Positions 1-9,584 of a stretch of 64,000 bases of DNA are shown here, in pieces. The stretch is from Andreprevotia sp. IGB-42 (GTDB taxonomy: Bacteria > Pseudomonadota > Gammaproteobacteria > Burkholderiales > Chitinibacteraceae). The stretch lies in NCBI RefSeq assembly GCF_009848685.1, contig NZ_WXTX01000003.1:62001-126000 (forward strand), written 5' to 3'. The notes under the pieces were generated by a model. It was not told the DNA's origin. It saw nothing but the letters and a program-made list of their open reading frames with translations, and ran no database searches. Made by a program: the position numbers and the translations under genes. Each line of letters begins with the position of its first letter. The stretch's first letter is position 1.

Positions 1-443
1 GCCAGCGCCTTGTGCAGCTCCACGTGGCTGAAGCGGTTATACAGCTCGGCCGCAATCACCCCGGTGAGGATACCCACGAACTGGTTGTTGATCTTGCCGA
101 AAGCGGCCGGCACATCTTCCGGCTTCAGGCCCTGCAACTGTGCAACCGCACCGGGTGAACACAGCGTGGTCAGCACGTAGTACCCCACCAGACCCGCCAG
201 CGCCGCAGCGCCGTCCTTGTCTTTCGACATACCGTATGCAACACCTACCGCAAACAGGATGGACATGTTGTCGATGATGGCCGCCCCTGATTTGATCAGG
301 AATGCAGCGGTAGCACTTTCACCGCCCCAGCCGTTCGGATCGATCCAGTAACCGATCCCCATCAGGATCGCGGCTGCCGGCAGCGTGGCCACAGGCACCA
401 TCAGCGCCCGGCCGATTTTCTGTAAATAACCTAGAACACTCAC
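1..443 (-). CDS. nagE: PTS transporter EIIC, N-acetylglucosamine/glucose type (5' part only)
   Basis: N-terminal 147 codons of a gene that runs off the left edge. The translation opens with M-S-V-L-G-Y-L-Q-K-I-G-R-A-L-M and continues through VATLPAAAILMGIGYWID, the first membrane segment of glucose-superfamily EIIC domains; the stretch KDKDGAAALAGLVGYYVLT resembles the NagE/GlcNAc branch. By family, EIIC imports the sugar across the inner membrane while phosphorylating it through an attached or separate EIIB. A GTG start (441-443) is chosen because an AGGGGGT ribosome site lies just upstream; no ATG alternative fits. GlcNAc specificity is inferred from the N-terminus and from the chitinase in the window; other glucose-family sugars are possible, and EIIB/EIIA fusion cannot be judged. 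Confidence 0.8.
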   Translation of the reverse strand, partial: MSVLGYLQKIGRALMVPVATLPAAAILMGIGYWIDPNGWGGESATAAFLIKSGAAIIDNMSILFAVGVAYGMSKDKDGAAALAGLVGYYVLTTLCSPGAVAQLQGLKPEDVPAAFGKINNQFVGILTGVIAAELYNRFSHVELHKAL

Positions 444-894
444 GGTCTACCCCCTAAACGCGATTGAGCAAATTTATCGACACACTACATCCATAGCCAC
501 TATGGGCAGCCAGCACAGCTGCCGCCGCGTTGCCGCGGTAACAGCGATGCCGGTGGGTCCTTCCGGCTGGGCCCGTTTTCCCGGTCCAACCAAGTTCCTT
601 GCAACCGAGTTGTAAACATCGCGCACGGATGTGTAAAGCAGAATCGCTCATTCGACCCTGTTTACCACGACCATGGCGAACATACACTACAGAATGTAGG
701 TGGGAAGCTTACGCAATTTACTGCCCGACAGCACGCAAAAACTGCGTGGATGTTGATGCAGCGCAAGCCTGCCATACCAGCGGTGCCGGGCGGTTTATCA
801 GCGGTATCCGGCAATAGGTCGCGCGATTTAGCCATGCCCGGCACACGGAACGCCGTTAGAATCTGCGTTGTATGTGTTTACGGACCTGACTGCA
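444..894. other. Intergenic region between divergent PTS and efflux genes
   Basis: No convincing coding frame. It must hold the promoters of both flanking genes. Small symmetric elements are visible: CTACA-GAA-TGTAG at 687-699, and the imperfect GGTCCAACC at 583-591, which could be an operator half of a GntR/NagR kind but is too weak to assign. A TAGAAT hexamer at 857-862 is a plausible -10 box for the efflux operon and would put the transcript start after the upstream in-frame TTG at 868, favouring the ATG at 895. Confidence 0.5.
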
Positions 895-2025
895 ATGCTG
901 AACCCGCCCTTCCTGCGCCCTTCCTTCGCCAGTTCATGCTGTTTGCTTGCAGCCATCGTGTTGCCATTGGCGCTGGGGGCCTGCAGCGGCAAGAAAGCCG
1001 ATACCGCAGCAGCCAGCGGGCCGGCCGCTGCCGAGCTTGCCAGTGAAGACGTGGTGGTGATCAAGCGCGCCGATCTGGATCACTCGATCGCGCTCACCGG
1101 CAGCCTGCAGGCGCTGCGCCAGACCACCCTCACCGCGCAGGTGGATGGCGTGGTCAGCAGCGTTGCGGTGCGCCCCGGCGCCAGCGTGGTGGCTGGGCAG
1201 GAACTGGCACAGTTCGATACCCGCGATCTGCAAAAGCAATTGATGGTGTCCGAAGCCCAACTGGTGAAAAGCCAGGAAACGCTGGCCTACAACCGCAAGC
1301 TGGCTGACCGCAACGCCAACCTGCTCAAGCAGAACTTCATTTCCCGCAACGCGTTCGATTCCACCAACAGCCAGGTGCAGACCGCGGTTGCTGATGTGAA
1401 CGTCAGCGAGGCGCAGCTGGCACTCGCCCGCCAGGCACTGGCCAAGGGCCGGGTGGCAGCACCGTTTGCCGGCACCATTGCCGAGCGGCTGGTCGAGCCG
1501 GGGCAGCGTGTTGGCATCAACAGCAAGCTGTTCACGCTGGTGGATCTGACCGAACTGGAATGGGTGGCCAGCGTGCCGTCCGGCCAGATTGGCGAAGTGC
1601 GCGTAGGCCAGACCGCGCAACTGCAGGTGGACGGTTTCGCCCAGGCCTTCACCGGCCAGGTCAGCCGCATCAATCCCAGCGTGGATGCCGGTAGCAAGAG
1701 CGTGCAGGTGTACATCAGCATCCCCAATGAACAGGGGCTGCTGCGCGATGGCCTGTTCGGCCAGGGCCGCGTGCTGGTGGACGTGCGCAAAGGCGTGCTG
1801 GTATTGCCGGTGGCTGCGGTACGCGAGGAAAACGGCAAGCACTACGTGCTGGTGGTCGAGGGCAATACGCTCAAGCGCCATGAAGTGACCCCGGGCGCGA
1901 CCGACCCGGCTACGGCCCGGCAGGAAATCACCGGCGGGCTCAGCGAAGGCGCCATCGTGCTGGTCAGCGGCGTACGCCTGACCACCGGCATGGCGGTAAA
2001 GCTGCCCGCCAGCGCTGCGCGCTGA
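895..2025 (+). CDS. RND efflux periplasmic adaptor (membrane fusion lipoprotein)
   Basis: 376-aa protein of the AcrA/MexA/MdtA family, which bridges an inner-membrane RND pump and an outer-membrane channel. The ATG at 895 gives a lipoprotein signal ending LALGAC (Cys30), so the adaptor should be anchored in the inner membrane by lipid. Then follow a lipoyl-like half (about residues 70-105), an alpha-hairpin rich in Gln/Ala (105-165), the second lipoyl half (APFAGTIAERLVEPGQ, about 175-195) and a beta-barrel with the usual VQVYISIPN and LPVAAVREE strands. The frame extends to a TTG at 868, but that would precede the lipoprotein signal by nine residues. The permease gene starts 63 bp downstream, so the two form an operon. 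No outer-membrane factor gene is adjacent. The substrate cannot be read from sequence. Confidence 0.9.
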   Translation: MLNPPFLRPSFASSCCLLAAIVLPLALGACSGKKADTAAASGPAAAELASEDVVVIKRADLDHSIALTGSLQALRQTTLTAQVDGVVSSVAVRPGASVVAGQELAQFDTRDLQKQLMVSEAQLVKSQETLAYNRKLADRNANLLKQNFISRNAFDSTNSQVQTAVADVNVSEAQLALARQALAKGRVAAPFAGTIAERLVEPGQRVGINSKLFTLVDLTELEWVASVPSGQIGEVRVGQTAQLQVDGFAQAFTGQVSRINPSVDAGSKSVQVYISIPNEQGLLRDGLFGQGRVLVDVRKGVLVLPVAAVREENGKHYVLVVEGNTLKRHEVTPGATDPATARQEITGGLSEGAIVLVSGVRLTTGMAVKLPASAAR

Positions 2026-2088
2026 TCGCGCACCATCCCCATCCCGCCCGTCCGCTACCCTTAGCGATCCAATCAGGAGCACCACGCA

Positions 2089-5000
2089 ATGTGGTTTACC
2101 CGTATCAGCATCCAGAACCCGGTTTTTGCCACCATGATGATGTTGGCGTTGCTGGTGCTGGGCCTTTTCTCCATCACCCGGCTACCGGTCGAAGAGCTGC
2201 CGGACGTGCAGTTCCCGGTGATCGTGGTCAGCACCAATTACCCGGATGCCGCACCGGAGATCGTCGAATCCGAGGTCACCAAGCCGCTGGAAGAAAGCAT
2301 CAACACCATCAGCGGCCTGAACCAGGTGTATTCGCATACCTACCAGGGCGTATCGGTGGTGATTGCAGAGTTCGACCTGGATGTGGATCCGGAAAAGGTA
2401 GTGCAGGACGTACGCGAGAAAGTCGGCGTGGTTTCCCCCTCTTTCCGCGATGAAATCGATGCCCCCACCATCAGCCGCTACAATCCGGATGACATGCCTA
2501 TCGTCTCGCTGGCCATCACCTCGGACCGGCTGACCCCGCGCGAGCTGACCAGCCGTGCCGAGCAATTCATCAAGAAGCGCTTCGAGATCATTCCCGGCGT
2601 GGGCCAGGCGGCACTGATCGGCGGCGTGGAACGCGAAATCAACATCAGCGTGAAGCCGGAGCGCCTCGCTGCGCTCAAGCTGGGCATCAACGACATCAAT
2701 GCAGCAATCAAGGCGCAGAATGCCGAAGTACCGGTCGGCACCATCGAGGACAAGGGCTCCGAACAGGTGGTGCAGATCAAGGGACGGCTGAAGACCGCCG
2801 CCGAGTTCAACCGCATCATCGTGGCATCGCGCAATGGCGTGCCGGTTTACCTGTCCGACGTCGCCACGGTGCGCGATGGCCAGGCCGAGGAAGAAACACT
2901 TGCGCTCGTTAACGGCAAGCGCGCGATCTCGCTCGACATCAAGAAGGTCAACAAGGCCAATACCGTCGAAACCAGTGATGGCGTGCGCAAGACCATGGCC
3001 GAACTCAATACCCAGTTGGCCGCCGAAGGCATCAAGCTGTCGGTACTCTACGATAATTCCGAAGGCATCCGCGCATCGCTGCGCGATGTGAAAACCTCGC
3101 TGATCGAAGGTGCGCTGCTCACCGTTGCCATCGTGTTCCTGTTCCTCGGCTCATGGCGTTCCACGGTGATCACCGGCCTGACGCTGCCGGTAGCACTGAT
3201 CGGCACCTTCTATGTGCTGTATCTGGCCGGCTTCACCATCAATGTGATGACCATGATGGCGCTGTCGCTGTGTATCGGCCTGCTGATCGACGATGCCATC
3301 GTGGTGCGCGAAAACATCGTGCGCCATGCCGCACTGGGCAAGGATCACTTCCGCGCCGCGCTCGATGGCACCAAGGAAATCGGCCTGGCGGTACTCGCCA
3401 CCACCTCGACCATCGTTGCGGTGTTCCTGCCGGTGGGCTTCATGGGCGGCATCATCGGCCGCTTCTTTCATCAGTTCGGCATCACCGTGTGTGCAGCGGT
3501 ACTGATCTCGATGTTCGTGTCCTTCACGCTGGACCCGATGCTGTCATCGGTATGGCGCGATCCGCATGTGCACGGCGGCAAGCGCCCGCTGGGCCGCCTG
3601 CTGGACTGGATAGAAAACAGCATGAACGGCCTGGGCGAGCGCTACAGCCGGCTGATCCGCTGGAGCCTGGCGCACCGGCTGATCGTGATCGCCATTGCCA
3701 TCGGCAGCCTGGTGGCGGCATTTGCGCTGGCGCGCTTCATCGGCAGCGAGTTCGTGCCCAAGGCCGACCTGTCCAAGGTATCGATCCAGTTCACCACGCC
3801 GACCGGGTCATCGCTCGCCTACACCAGTGGCAAGGCACGCCAGGTGGAAGCGGCACTCAAGGAATTCCCCGAGGTGATCGAGATCTACACCACCGCGAAC
3901 ACCGGCCAGGCGCAGGGCAAGAACAGCGCCACCATGACAGTGACGCTGCAGCCCAAGCATGACCGGAAGCGCGGGCAAGATGAACTGATCACATTGTTCC
4001 GCAACCGGCTGGGCCAGTTGGCGGGTGTGGAATTGCGCGCCATCAGCCCGATGGGCGGTGGCGGCCCCGGCGGCAAGCCGCTGCAGATTTCCATGCAGGG
4101 GCCGGATCTGGACGAGCTGCGCCGCTTGTCTGCCGCCTTTACCGCGGAAATGGGCAAGATACGCGGTGTGGTGGACATCGATTCGAGCATGCGCGATGCC
4201 AAGCCCACGCTGAACGTCGATATCGACCGTGAACGCGCAGCCAGCCTGGGCTTCAACCTGGCGCAGATCGGCAACGCGCTGCGGCCGTTGATTGCCGGCA
4301 CTGCCGCCAGCACCTGGCAGGCGCCGGATGGCGAAAACTACGATGTGAACGTGCGGCTGGAAAAATCCGAACGCAGCAATGCCGGAAAACTGGCATCGCT
4401 GTACCTGACCAGCAGCACGCTGGACGCCAACGGCCTGCCGGTTACGCTGCCGTTGTCCGAGCTGGCCACCATCCGGCAAACCACCAGCCCGGTGCAGATC
4501 AACCGCCGTGATCTCTTCCGCGAAGTGAACATCACCGCCAACGTGGCCGGCCAGACCACCGGCGAAGTGCAAAAGCAGATCACCGAACTGCAGCAACGCT
4601 TCAAGCTGCCCAGCGGGTATCGCTTCGTGGTGGGTGGCGACAGCAAGAGCATGGCCGAATCGGCAGGTTACGCGGTCGCCGCGCTGCTGCTTGGCGTCGT
4701 ATTCATCTACATGATCCTGGCCTCGCAATTCGGCCACTTCCTGCAGCCGATGGCCATCATGACTTCGCTGCCGCTCTCGCTGGTGGGGGTGCTGCTGGCG
4801 CTGCTGCTGTGGCGCAGTACGCTGAACATCTTCTCGGTAATCGGCGTGATCATGCTGATGGGGCTGGTGACCAAGAACGCCATCCTGCTGGTGGACTTCG
4901 TCAACCATCTTCGCCGCGAAGGCATGGACCGTGCCGCTGCGATTGCCGAGGCAGGCCGCGTGCGGTTGCGCCCCATCCTCATGACCACGGCAGCCATGGT

Positions 5001-5256
5001 GTTCGGCATGATGCCGCTGGCACTGGCGCTGGGTGAAGGCGCCGAGCAGCGCGCGCCGATGGCGCATGCAATTATCGGCGGTGTGATTACCTCCACCTTA
5101 CTGACGCTCGTCGTCGTACCGGTGGTGTTCACGTGGCTGGATGATCTGGGCGCATGGTTCCTGAGAAAAATCGGCCACGACCCGGCGCTGCGTACGCAAA
5201 CGCCTGCCGAACCGCACCGGGACGAGGACGAAGGCTCACGCAAGCACCCGCGCTGA
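2089..5256 (+). CDS. RND efflux transporter, inner-membrane permease (HAE1/AcrB-like)
   Basis: 1055 aa, the usual length for AcrB/MexF-type pumps. It begins [21 protein letters not shown], the classic first transmembrane helix, and carries two repeats of six membrane helices each with a large periplasmic loop. The TM4 proton-relay pair is visible in [13 protein letters not shown] near residue 400, and the second-half counterpart [18 protein letters not shown] is typical. Family role: proton-driven export of hydrophobic or amphiphilic compounds as a trimer with the upstream adaptor. The CDS is intact; it ends with a charged tail rich in E, D, R and H. It follows the adaptor at 63 bp with the SD-like AGGAG at 2073-2077. 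Substrate range is unknown; a heavy-metal pump is unlikely because of the HAE-type sequence. Confidence 0.93.
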   Translation: MWFTRISIQNPVFATMMMLALLVLGLFSITRLPVEELPDVQFPVIVVSTNYPDAAPEIVESEVTKPLEESINTISGLNQVYSHTYQGVSVVIAEFDLDVDPEKVVQDVREKVGVVSPSFRDEIDAPTISRYNPDDMPIVSLAITSDRLTPRELTSRAEQFIKKRFEIIPGVGQAALIGGVEREINISVKPERLAALKLGINDINAAIKAQNAEVPVGTIEDKGSEQVVQIKGRLKTAAEFNRIIVASRNGVPVYLSDVATVRDGQAEEETLALVNGKRAISLDIKKVNKANTVETSDGVRKTMAELNTQLAAEGIKLSVLYDNSEGIRASLRDVKTSLIEGALLTVAIVFLFLGSWRSTVITGLTLPVALIGTFYVLYLAGFTINVMTMMALSLCIGLLIDDAIVVRENIVRHAALGKDHFRAALDGTKEIGLAVLATTSTIVAVFLPVGFMGGIIGRFFHQFGITVCAAVLISMFVSFTLDPMLSSVWRDPHVHGGKRPLGRLLDWIENSMNGLGERYSRLIRWSLAHRLIVIAIAIGSLVAAFALARFIGSEFVPKADLSKVSIQFTTPTGSSLAYTSGKARQVEAALKEFPEVIEIYTTANTGQAQGKNSATMTVTLQPKHDRKRGQDELITLFRNRLGQLAGVELRAISPMGGGGPGGKPLQISMQGPDLDELRRLSAAFTAEMGKIRGVVDIDSSMRDAKPTLNVDIDRERAASLGFNLAQIGNALRPLIAGTAASTWQAPDGENYDVNVRLEKSERSNAGKLASLYLTSSTLDANGLPVTLPLSELATIRQTTSPVQINRRDLFREVNITANVAGQTTGEVQKQITELQQRFKLPSGYRFVVGGDSKSMAESAGYAVAALLLGVVFIYMILASQFGHFLQPMAIMTSLPLSLVGVLLALLLWRSTLNIFSVIGVIMLMGLVTKNAILLVDFVNHLRREGMDRAAAIAEAGRVRLRPILMTTAAMVFGMMPLALALGEGAEQRAPMAHAIIGGVITSTLLTLVVVPVVFTWLDDLGAWFLRKIGHDPALRTQTPAEPHRDEDEGSRKHPR

Positions 5257-5326
5257 AGGACCTGCGCCAAATGACAATTGGCAATCTTTGGTGGTGTTTT
5301 GAGTTCCAGACGCAGGGGGCATCGGT

Positions 5327-5332
5327 TAGAAT
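5327..5332 (+). promoter_or_regulatory. Probable -10 box of the dapA-bamC operon
   Basis: TAGAAT inside CGGTTAGAATGCC, 43 bp before the dapA start. The -35 region is poorly conserved (TTCCAG at a 17-bp spacing). An almost identical GTTAGAAT lies ahead of the efflux operon at 855-862. Confidence 0.45.
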
Positions 5333-5374
5333 GCCGATTCCCTGCGGTTTACTTTCAAAGAAGGTAGGCGTTTG

Positions 5375-6256
5375 ATGCTTACAGGCAGTTTGGTGGCGAT
5401 CGTCACCCCGATGTTCGAAGACGGTAGTCTCGACTTTGCCAGCTTGAGAAAGCTGGTTGATTGGCATATTGAACAAGGCACCGATGGCCTCGTCGCCGTC
5501 GGTACCACGGGCGAATCACCGACGGTGGATGTGGAAGAGCACATCGAGATCGTGCGCGTGATCGTCGAGCAAGCCGCTGGCCGTGTGCCGGTGGTCGCCG
5601 GGACCGGTGCCAACTCGACCAAGGAAGCGATCGCGCTGTCGCGCCGCGCACTGGAAGTGGGCGCATCCTACGGTTTATCGGTGGTTCCGTATTACAACAA
5701 GCCCACGCAGGAAGGCTTGTACCAGCACTTCAAGGCCATCAGCGAAGCGGTTGAACTGCCGACGCTGCTGTATAACGTACCTGGCCGCACCATTACCGAT
5801 CTATCCAATGACACCGCCTTGCGTCTGGCCGAACTGCCGGGCATCGTCGGCATCAAGGACGCAACCGGCAACATGGAACGGATTGCCGAGCTGGCCAAGC
5901 GCGCGCCGAAGGGTTTTGCGCTGCTGTCCGGCGACGATGCCTCCACGCTGTCGTTCGTGCTGCTTGGCGGTCATGGTGTGATTTCGGTAACCGCCAATGT
6001 GGCGCCGCGTGCCATGCACGATCTGTGCGTTGCCGCCAGCGCCGGCAAGCTTGCCGAAGCACGGGCAATCAACGATGGCCTGCAAGGCCTGCACAAGCAT
6101 CTGTTTGTTGAAGCCAACCCCATCCCGGTGAAATGGGCGCTGGAAACACTGGGCCACATTGGCGCCGGCATCCGCCTGCCGCTGACCCGGTTGTCCTTTG
6201 CCAACCAGGGCGTGGTTCGTGATGCCCTTATCATGGCTGGCCTCGTCCAGGGCTAA
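5375..6256 (+). CDS. dapA: 4-hydroxy-tetrahydrodipicolinate synthase
   Basis: 293 aa, normal DapA length. It condenses aspartate semialdehyde with pyruvate, the first committed step to diaminopimelate and lysine, in the cytoplasm. The pyruvate-binding GTTGESPT motif is near residue 45; the proton-relay Tyr is in LYNVPGRT (Tyr133) and the Schiff-base Lys in GIKDATGN (Lys161). The ATG at 5375 is used: AGGTAGG sits 6 bp upstream, whereas the adjoining TTG at 5372 is in a worse position. bamC follows within 85 bp, the same order as in enterobacteria, so they are probably co-transcribed. dapC and dapD of the same pathway lie at 31.9-34.0 kb. Confidence 0.97.
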   Translation: MLTGSLVAIVTPMFEDGSLDFASLRKLVDWHIEQGTDGLVAVGTTGESPTVDVEEHIEIVRVIVEQAAGRVPVVAGTGANSTKEAIALSRRALEVGASYGLSVVPYYNKPTQEGLYQHFKAISEAVELPTLLYNVPGRTITDLSNDTALRLAELPGIVGIKDATGNMERIAELAKRAPKGFALLSGDDASTLSFVLLGGHGVISVTANVAPRAMHDLCVAASAGKLAEARAINDGLQGLHKHLFVEANPIPVKWALETLGHIGAGIRLPLTRLSFANQGVVRDALIMAGLVQG

Positions 6257-6339
6257 GGCCCCGGACCCTGTCGGGGGCGATGACATGCCCCCACTCCGAC
6301 CCGCCTCGTCCAAGCCAACTTGCAAGCGAATCGAATCTG

Positions 6340-7488
6340 ATGAAAACCTTTACCCGTTTGACTGCGCTCTTGGTCGTGCTCGGCCTTGCCGCTTGCAGCA
6401 GCGACCAGCTGATGATGCAGCGAAAAGTCGACTATCGCTCCGGTAGCGACAACCTCACCACCAACGATCTGGAAGTACCGCCCGATCTGACTGCCCCTTC
6501 GGCCAACAACAGCACCTACGCGCTGCCAACCAAGTCGCTGGCTACTTACCAGGCGGCCAGTTCCGTCGCCGCCAGCACCAGCCCGGTGCTGCAGAGTGCC
6601 ACCGCTGCGCGTGTCGTTCAGGATGGCAACCAGCGCTGGCTGGAAGTAAAAGGCGCGCCGGAGAAAGTGTGGCCGCAACTGCGCGAATTCTGGCTGGATA
6701 ATGGCTTCTTGCTGAAGATCGACAATCCGTCGATCGGCATCATGGAAACGGACTGGCTGGAAAACCGCGCCAACCTGCCGCAGGACTGGTTTACCCGCGT
6801 GCTGCGCAAAGTGGCGGACAGCTTCATTTCCACCGGCGAACTCGACAAGTTCCGTACCCGTATCGAACGCGGCAGCGCGCCGGATACCACCGATATCTAC
6901 CTGACCCACCGCGGCATGGTCGAAGTGTTTGCCGATGGCTCGTCGGATGCCAAGGTCAGCGCGCAATCGGGTGAAACCAAGACGATCTGGACTCCGCGCC
7001 CATCCGATCCGGAACTGGAAGCAGAAATGCTTGCCCTGATGCTGCAGCGCTTCGGCATGACCGGCGACCAGGCAGCGGCTACCGTGCAGAAGCCGGCAAT
7101 GCAGCAGGCGCGTGCAGCACTGGTGGACAATAGTCAGGCACTGGCCGTGTATGACAGCTTTGACCGCGCATGGCGCCGTGTTGGCCTGGCGCTGGACATG
7201 AGCGGCTACGTGGTAACCGACCGTGACCGCAGCAAGGGCGTTTACTACGTGCGCCGTGCGGATGCAGATATCGCGCAGGAAAAAGACAGCGATTTCTGGG
7301 GCAAGATGAAATTTTGGGGTAGCAAGGATGACAAATCCGCACCGGCGCCCAAGCAGAATGAATTCGAGATCAAGCTGGCGGAGTCGGTCAACCAGACCAA
7401 GCTGGTTGTTAGCGGCCGCGATGGCAAGCCGGCTGATGCCAACGCCCAGCAGGCACTGTTGAGCGCATTGCTCAGCCAGCTGAAGTAA
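6340..7488 (+). CDS. bamC: Outer membrane protein assembly factor BamC (lipoprotein)
   Basis: 382-aa lipoprotein: MKTFTRLTALLVVLGLAAC puts the acylated Cys at 19. Next comes a disordered region (MMQRKVDYRSGSDNLTTNDLEVPPDLT) matching the N-terminal lasso of BamC that contacts BamD, then two helix-grip domains, including NQRWLEVKGAPEKVWPQLREFW near residue 95. BamC is an accessory part of the BAM complex that inserts beta-barrels into the outer membrane. The frame is open 60 bp further upstream but those codons do not form a signal. Position directly after dapA and a strong terminator just downstream support the call. The C-terminus carries an alanine/lysine-rich tail. Confidence 0.92.
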   Translation: MKTFTRLTALLVVLGLAACSSDQLMMQRKVDYRSGSDNLTTNDLEVPPDLTAPSANNSTYALPTKSLATYQAASSVAASTSPVLQSATAARVVQDGNQRWLEVKGAPEKVWPQLREFWLDNGFLLKIDNPSIGIMETDWLENRANLPQDWFTRVLRKVADSFISTGELDKFRTRIERGSAPDTTDIYLTHRGMVEVFADGSSDAKVSAQSGETKTIWTPRPSDPELEAEMLALMLQRFGMTGDQAAATVQKPAMQQARAALVDNSQALAVYDSFDRAWRRVGLALDMSGYVVTDRDRSKGVYYVRRADADIAQEKDSDFWGKMKFWGSKDDKSAPAPKQNEFEIKLAESVNQTKLVVSGRDGKPADANAQQALLSALLSQLK

Positions 7489-7501
7489 GGCCGCAAGCCA
7501 C

Positions 7502-7534
7502 AAAAAAAGACGACCCATGGGTCGTCTTTTTTTT
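7502..7534 (+). terminator. Rho-independent terminator after bamC
   Basis: Perfect palindrome GACGACCC-AT-GGGTCGTC (7509-7526) flanked by an A-run on the left and eight T on the right; closes the dapA-bamC unit. Confidence 0.92.
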
Positions 7535-7642
7535 GCTGCAACCGATGCCGACTACGGGTTTGCCGCAGCAGGAACTGCTGGATTATCAATATGCCAGTTA
7601 CCTAGAATGTGAAAGATATATTTCTTCTGACTGGAAGGGACC

Positions 7643-9061
7643 ATGACAAAAACGGCAAGTACTCTGGCGGAAAGGTTCGAAATTGGCAGGCAGCTGCGCA
7701 AGGCTGTGCCCCGCTCGAGCCACTCGGATATCGGCAATACCAAGCGTGATCCCATCGCATTGCTGCAGCACAACAGCGCCGGGCGGGTGGAAAAGCTGGT
7801 GCCATTGCGCTATGGGCGCATGCTGGTATCACCATTTACCTTTTACCGCGGCAGCGCCATCCTGCAGGCACACGATCTTGCGCATACACCGACTTCCGGT
7901 TTGAACATGCAGATCTGCGGTGACGCGCACCTGTCCAACTTTGGCGGTTTTGCCACCCCCGAGCGCAATCTGATCTTCGACCTGAACGATTTCGATGAAA
8001 CCCACCCCGGCCCGTGGGAATGGGACCTGAAGCGCCTGACTGCCAGCTTTGTGGTGGCGTCTCGCCACCTGCGCCATGGCGAGGCAGCGGCACAGGAGGC
8101 CGCCTACGCCGCCGCCGCAAGCTATCAGCGCCACATGGCCGAATACGCGCAGATGGGTGCACTGGAAATCTGGTACGACAGGCTGACCTTTGATCGCCTG
8201 CTGGCACAGGCGCAACTGCCTGAGGGCCGCAAGCGTTTCAAGGAGGCAATGAGCCGCGCCGGCAAACGCACCAGTGAACAGCTATTGCCCAAGCTCGGTG
8301 TGGAGCAGGACGGCATCTGGACCATCCGCGATACGCCGCCCGGCATTTTTCATATCCATGGCGCCAGCACGCTGTTCGATGACGGCGATGACTGGATGAA
8401 GCTGACCAGCGCCACGCCCATCATCGACAAGCTCTACAAGGACTATCTTGGCACGCTGTCCGGCAGCCACCGGCAACTGCTGGGCCATTTCGAACGGCAC
8501 GACATGGCCTTCAAGGTGGTGGGCGTGGGCAGCGTAGGCACGCGTTGCCTGATTGCATTGATGGTTGATCCGCAGGGCAAGCCGTTGTTCCTGCAGTTCA
8601 AGGAATCACGCCGTTCGGTGCTGGCCGATTACGTGAAGGTAAAAAGCGTGTATCAGCACGAAGGCCGGCGCGTCGTCGATGGGCAGCGGCTGATGCAGGC
8701 AGCCAGCGATATTTTCCTGGGCTGGACCACCGGCCCTTCGGGCAGGCATTTCTATGGCCGGCAACTGCGCGACATGAAGCTATCGGCTGAAATCGAGCTT
8801 TACACTCCGGAATTGCTCAAGGGCTATGCCAAGCTGTGTGGCTGGGTACTGGCGCGTGCACATGCACGGGCTGGCGGCAGGGCAGCGGAGATCAGTGGCT
8901 ATCTGGGCACCAACGACAGCTTTGCCGAGGCTATCGTCAAATACTCTGCCAGCTACGCCGACCAGGTGGAACGCGACTACGATCATTTCGCACAAGCCTG
9001 CCGCAGTGGCAAGGTGGCGGCCCGCACCGATCAGGACTATGCGGCCGATTTTTCCATCTAG
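7643..9061 (+). CDS. DUF2252 family protein
   Basis: 472-aa cytoplasmic protein without signal or membrane segments. It shows the family signature: RMLVSPFTFYRGSA (about residues 60-75), the kinase-like QICGDAHLSNFGGF (about 90-103), LIFDLNDFDETHPGPWEWDLKRL (about 110-132) and a late QLRDMK. DUF2252 proteins resemble aminoglycoside/choline-kinase-fold proteins, and the HxSN...D-D pattern would suit a phosphotransferase-like site, but no substrate is established. SD GGAAGGGA lies 3-10 bp before the ATG. Monocistronic: preceded by the bamC terminator, followed by its own. A TAGAAT at 7603-7608 is a possible -10. Confidence 0.88.
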   Translation: MTKTASTLAERFEIGRQLRKAVPRSSHSDIGNTKRDPIALLQHNSAGRVEKLVPLRYGRMLVSPFTFYRGSAILQAHDLAHTPTSGLNMQICGDAHLSNFGGFATPERNLIFDLNDFDETHPGPWEWDLKRLTASFVVASRHLRHGEAAAQEAAYAAAASYQRHMAEYAQMGALEIWYDRLTFDRLLAQAQLPEGRKRFKEAMSRAGKRTSEQLLPKLGVEQDGIWTIRDTPPGIFHIHGASTLFDDGDDWMKLTSATPIIDKLYKDYLGTLSGSHRQLLGHFERHDMAFKVVGVGSVGTRCLIALMVDPQGKPLFLQFKESRRSVLADYVKVKSVYQHEGRRVVDGQRLMQAASDIFLGWTTGPSGRHFYGRQLRDMKLSAEIELYTPELLKGYAKLCGWVLARAHARAGGRAAEISGYLGTNDSFAEAIVKYSASYADQVERDYDHFAQACRSGKVAARTDQDYAADFSI

Positions 9062-9092
9062 CTGATTCGCGCTTGTTTGCAGCGCGCAGAAC

Positions 9093-9124
9093 AAAAAAGC
9101 GCTTGCCGGCAGCAAGCGCTTTTT
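9093..9124. terminator. Bidirectional terminator between convergent genes
   Basis: AAAAAAGCGCTTGC-CGGCA-GCAAGCGCTTTTT: stem AGCGCTTGC with an A-run on one side and a T-run on the other, serving the plus-strand DUF2252 gene and the minus-strand gene ending at 9141. Confidence 0.88.
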
Positions 9125-9140
9125 CAATCCTGCTGTCGGT

Positions 9141-9557
9141 TCAGCGTGCGGCCGAAGCGGCCGATGCTTTCTTCTTGCCCTTGCTGGCGCGCGCCAGATC
9201 GGATTGCCATTTGCCGTCTACCTTGCAGTAGTTGGGGCTGAGGCGATCCGTCCTGGCCTTGACCTTGATGGCCACGCGCAGCATGCGGCAATCCATGCCC
9301 TGCTTCTGGTAGGTTCTGGCCGGCGTGATGTCGACCACCACCTTGTTGCGGTTGGTGGTGTCGTCGTTGTTCCAGCTGCGCAATTCCTCGTCCTTGGCCT
9401 GATCCAGCGTATCCATCAGCATGGCATTGAGGCTGGCTGCTTCCTCCTTGGTCAATTTCAGCAACGGGGAATCGCTGACGAAGCCATAGCCATAGGCAAA
9501 GCCCAGCGGCGACAAGGTCGCCAGCGCCAACGCGCAAAGGATGGATTGAATACGCAA
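9141..9557 (-). CDS. Small periplasmic protein, RT0821/Lpp0805 surface-antigen-like
   Basis: 138 aa. A TTG at 9557 is preferred because GGAG (9565-9568) lies seven bases upstream and it yields a clean signal peptide (MRIQSILCALALATLSPLGFAYG). An in-frame TTG five codons further upstream would place the start before this SD. The mature part has W-NN-D followed by ARTYQKQGMDCRMLRV and PNYCKVDGKWQ, i.e. two cysteines in the spacing seen in the C-terminal domain of 17-kDa surface-antigen-like proteins (CR...-CR..G.W). It ends in a Lys/Ala tail. Function is unknown; the two Cys may form a disulfide. It lies 27 bp downstream of dusC on the same strand and may be read with it. Confidence 0.7.
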   Translation of the reverse strand: MRIQSILCALALATLSPLGFAYGYGFVSDSPLLKLTKEEAASLNAMLMDTLDQAKDEELRSWNNDDTTNRNKVVVDITPARTYQKQGMDCRMLRVAIKVKARTDRLSPNYCKVDGKWQSDLARASKGKKKASAASAAR

Positions 9558-9584
9558 GGAAGTTCTCCGCAAGCAAGGCTGATT

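Noticed and set aside
444-894. Several 60-98 codon frames in the first intergenic region
   Set aside because: Overlapping on both strands, no SD, Cys/Arg-rich random-looking products.
3808-5067. 419-codon frame antisense to the RND permease
   Set aside because: His/Gln-rich composition typical of an antisense frame; permease is intact and full length.
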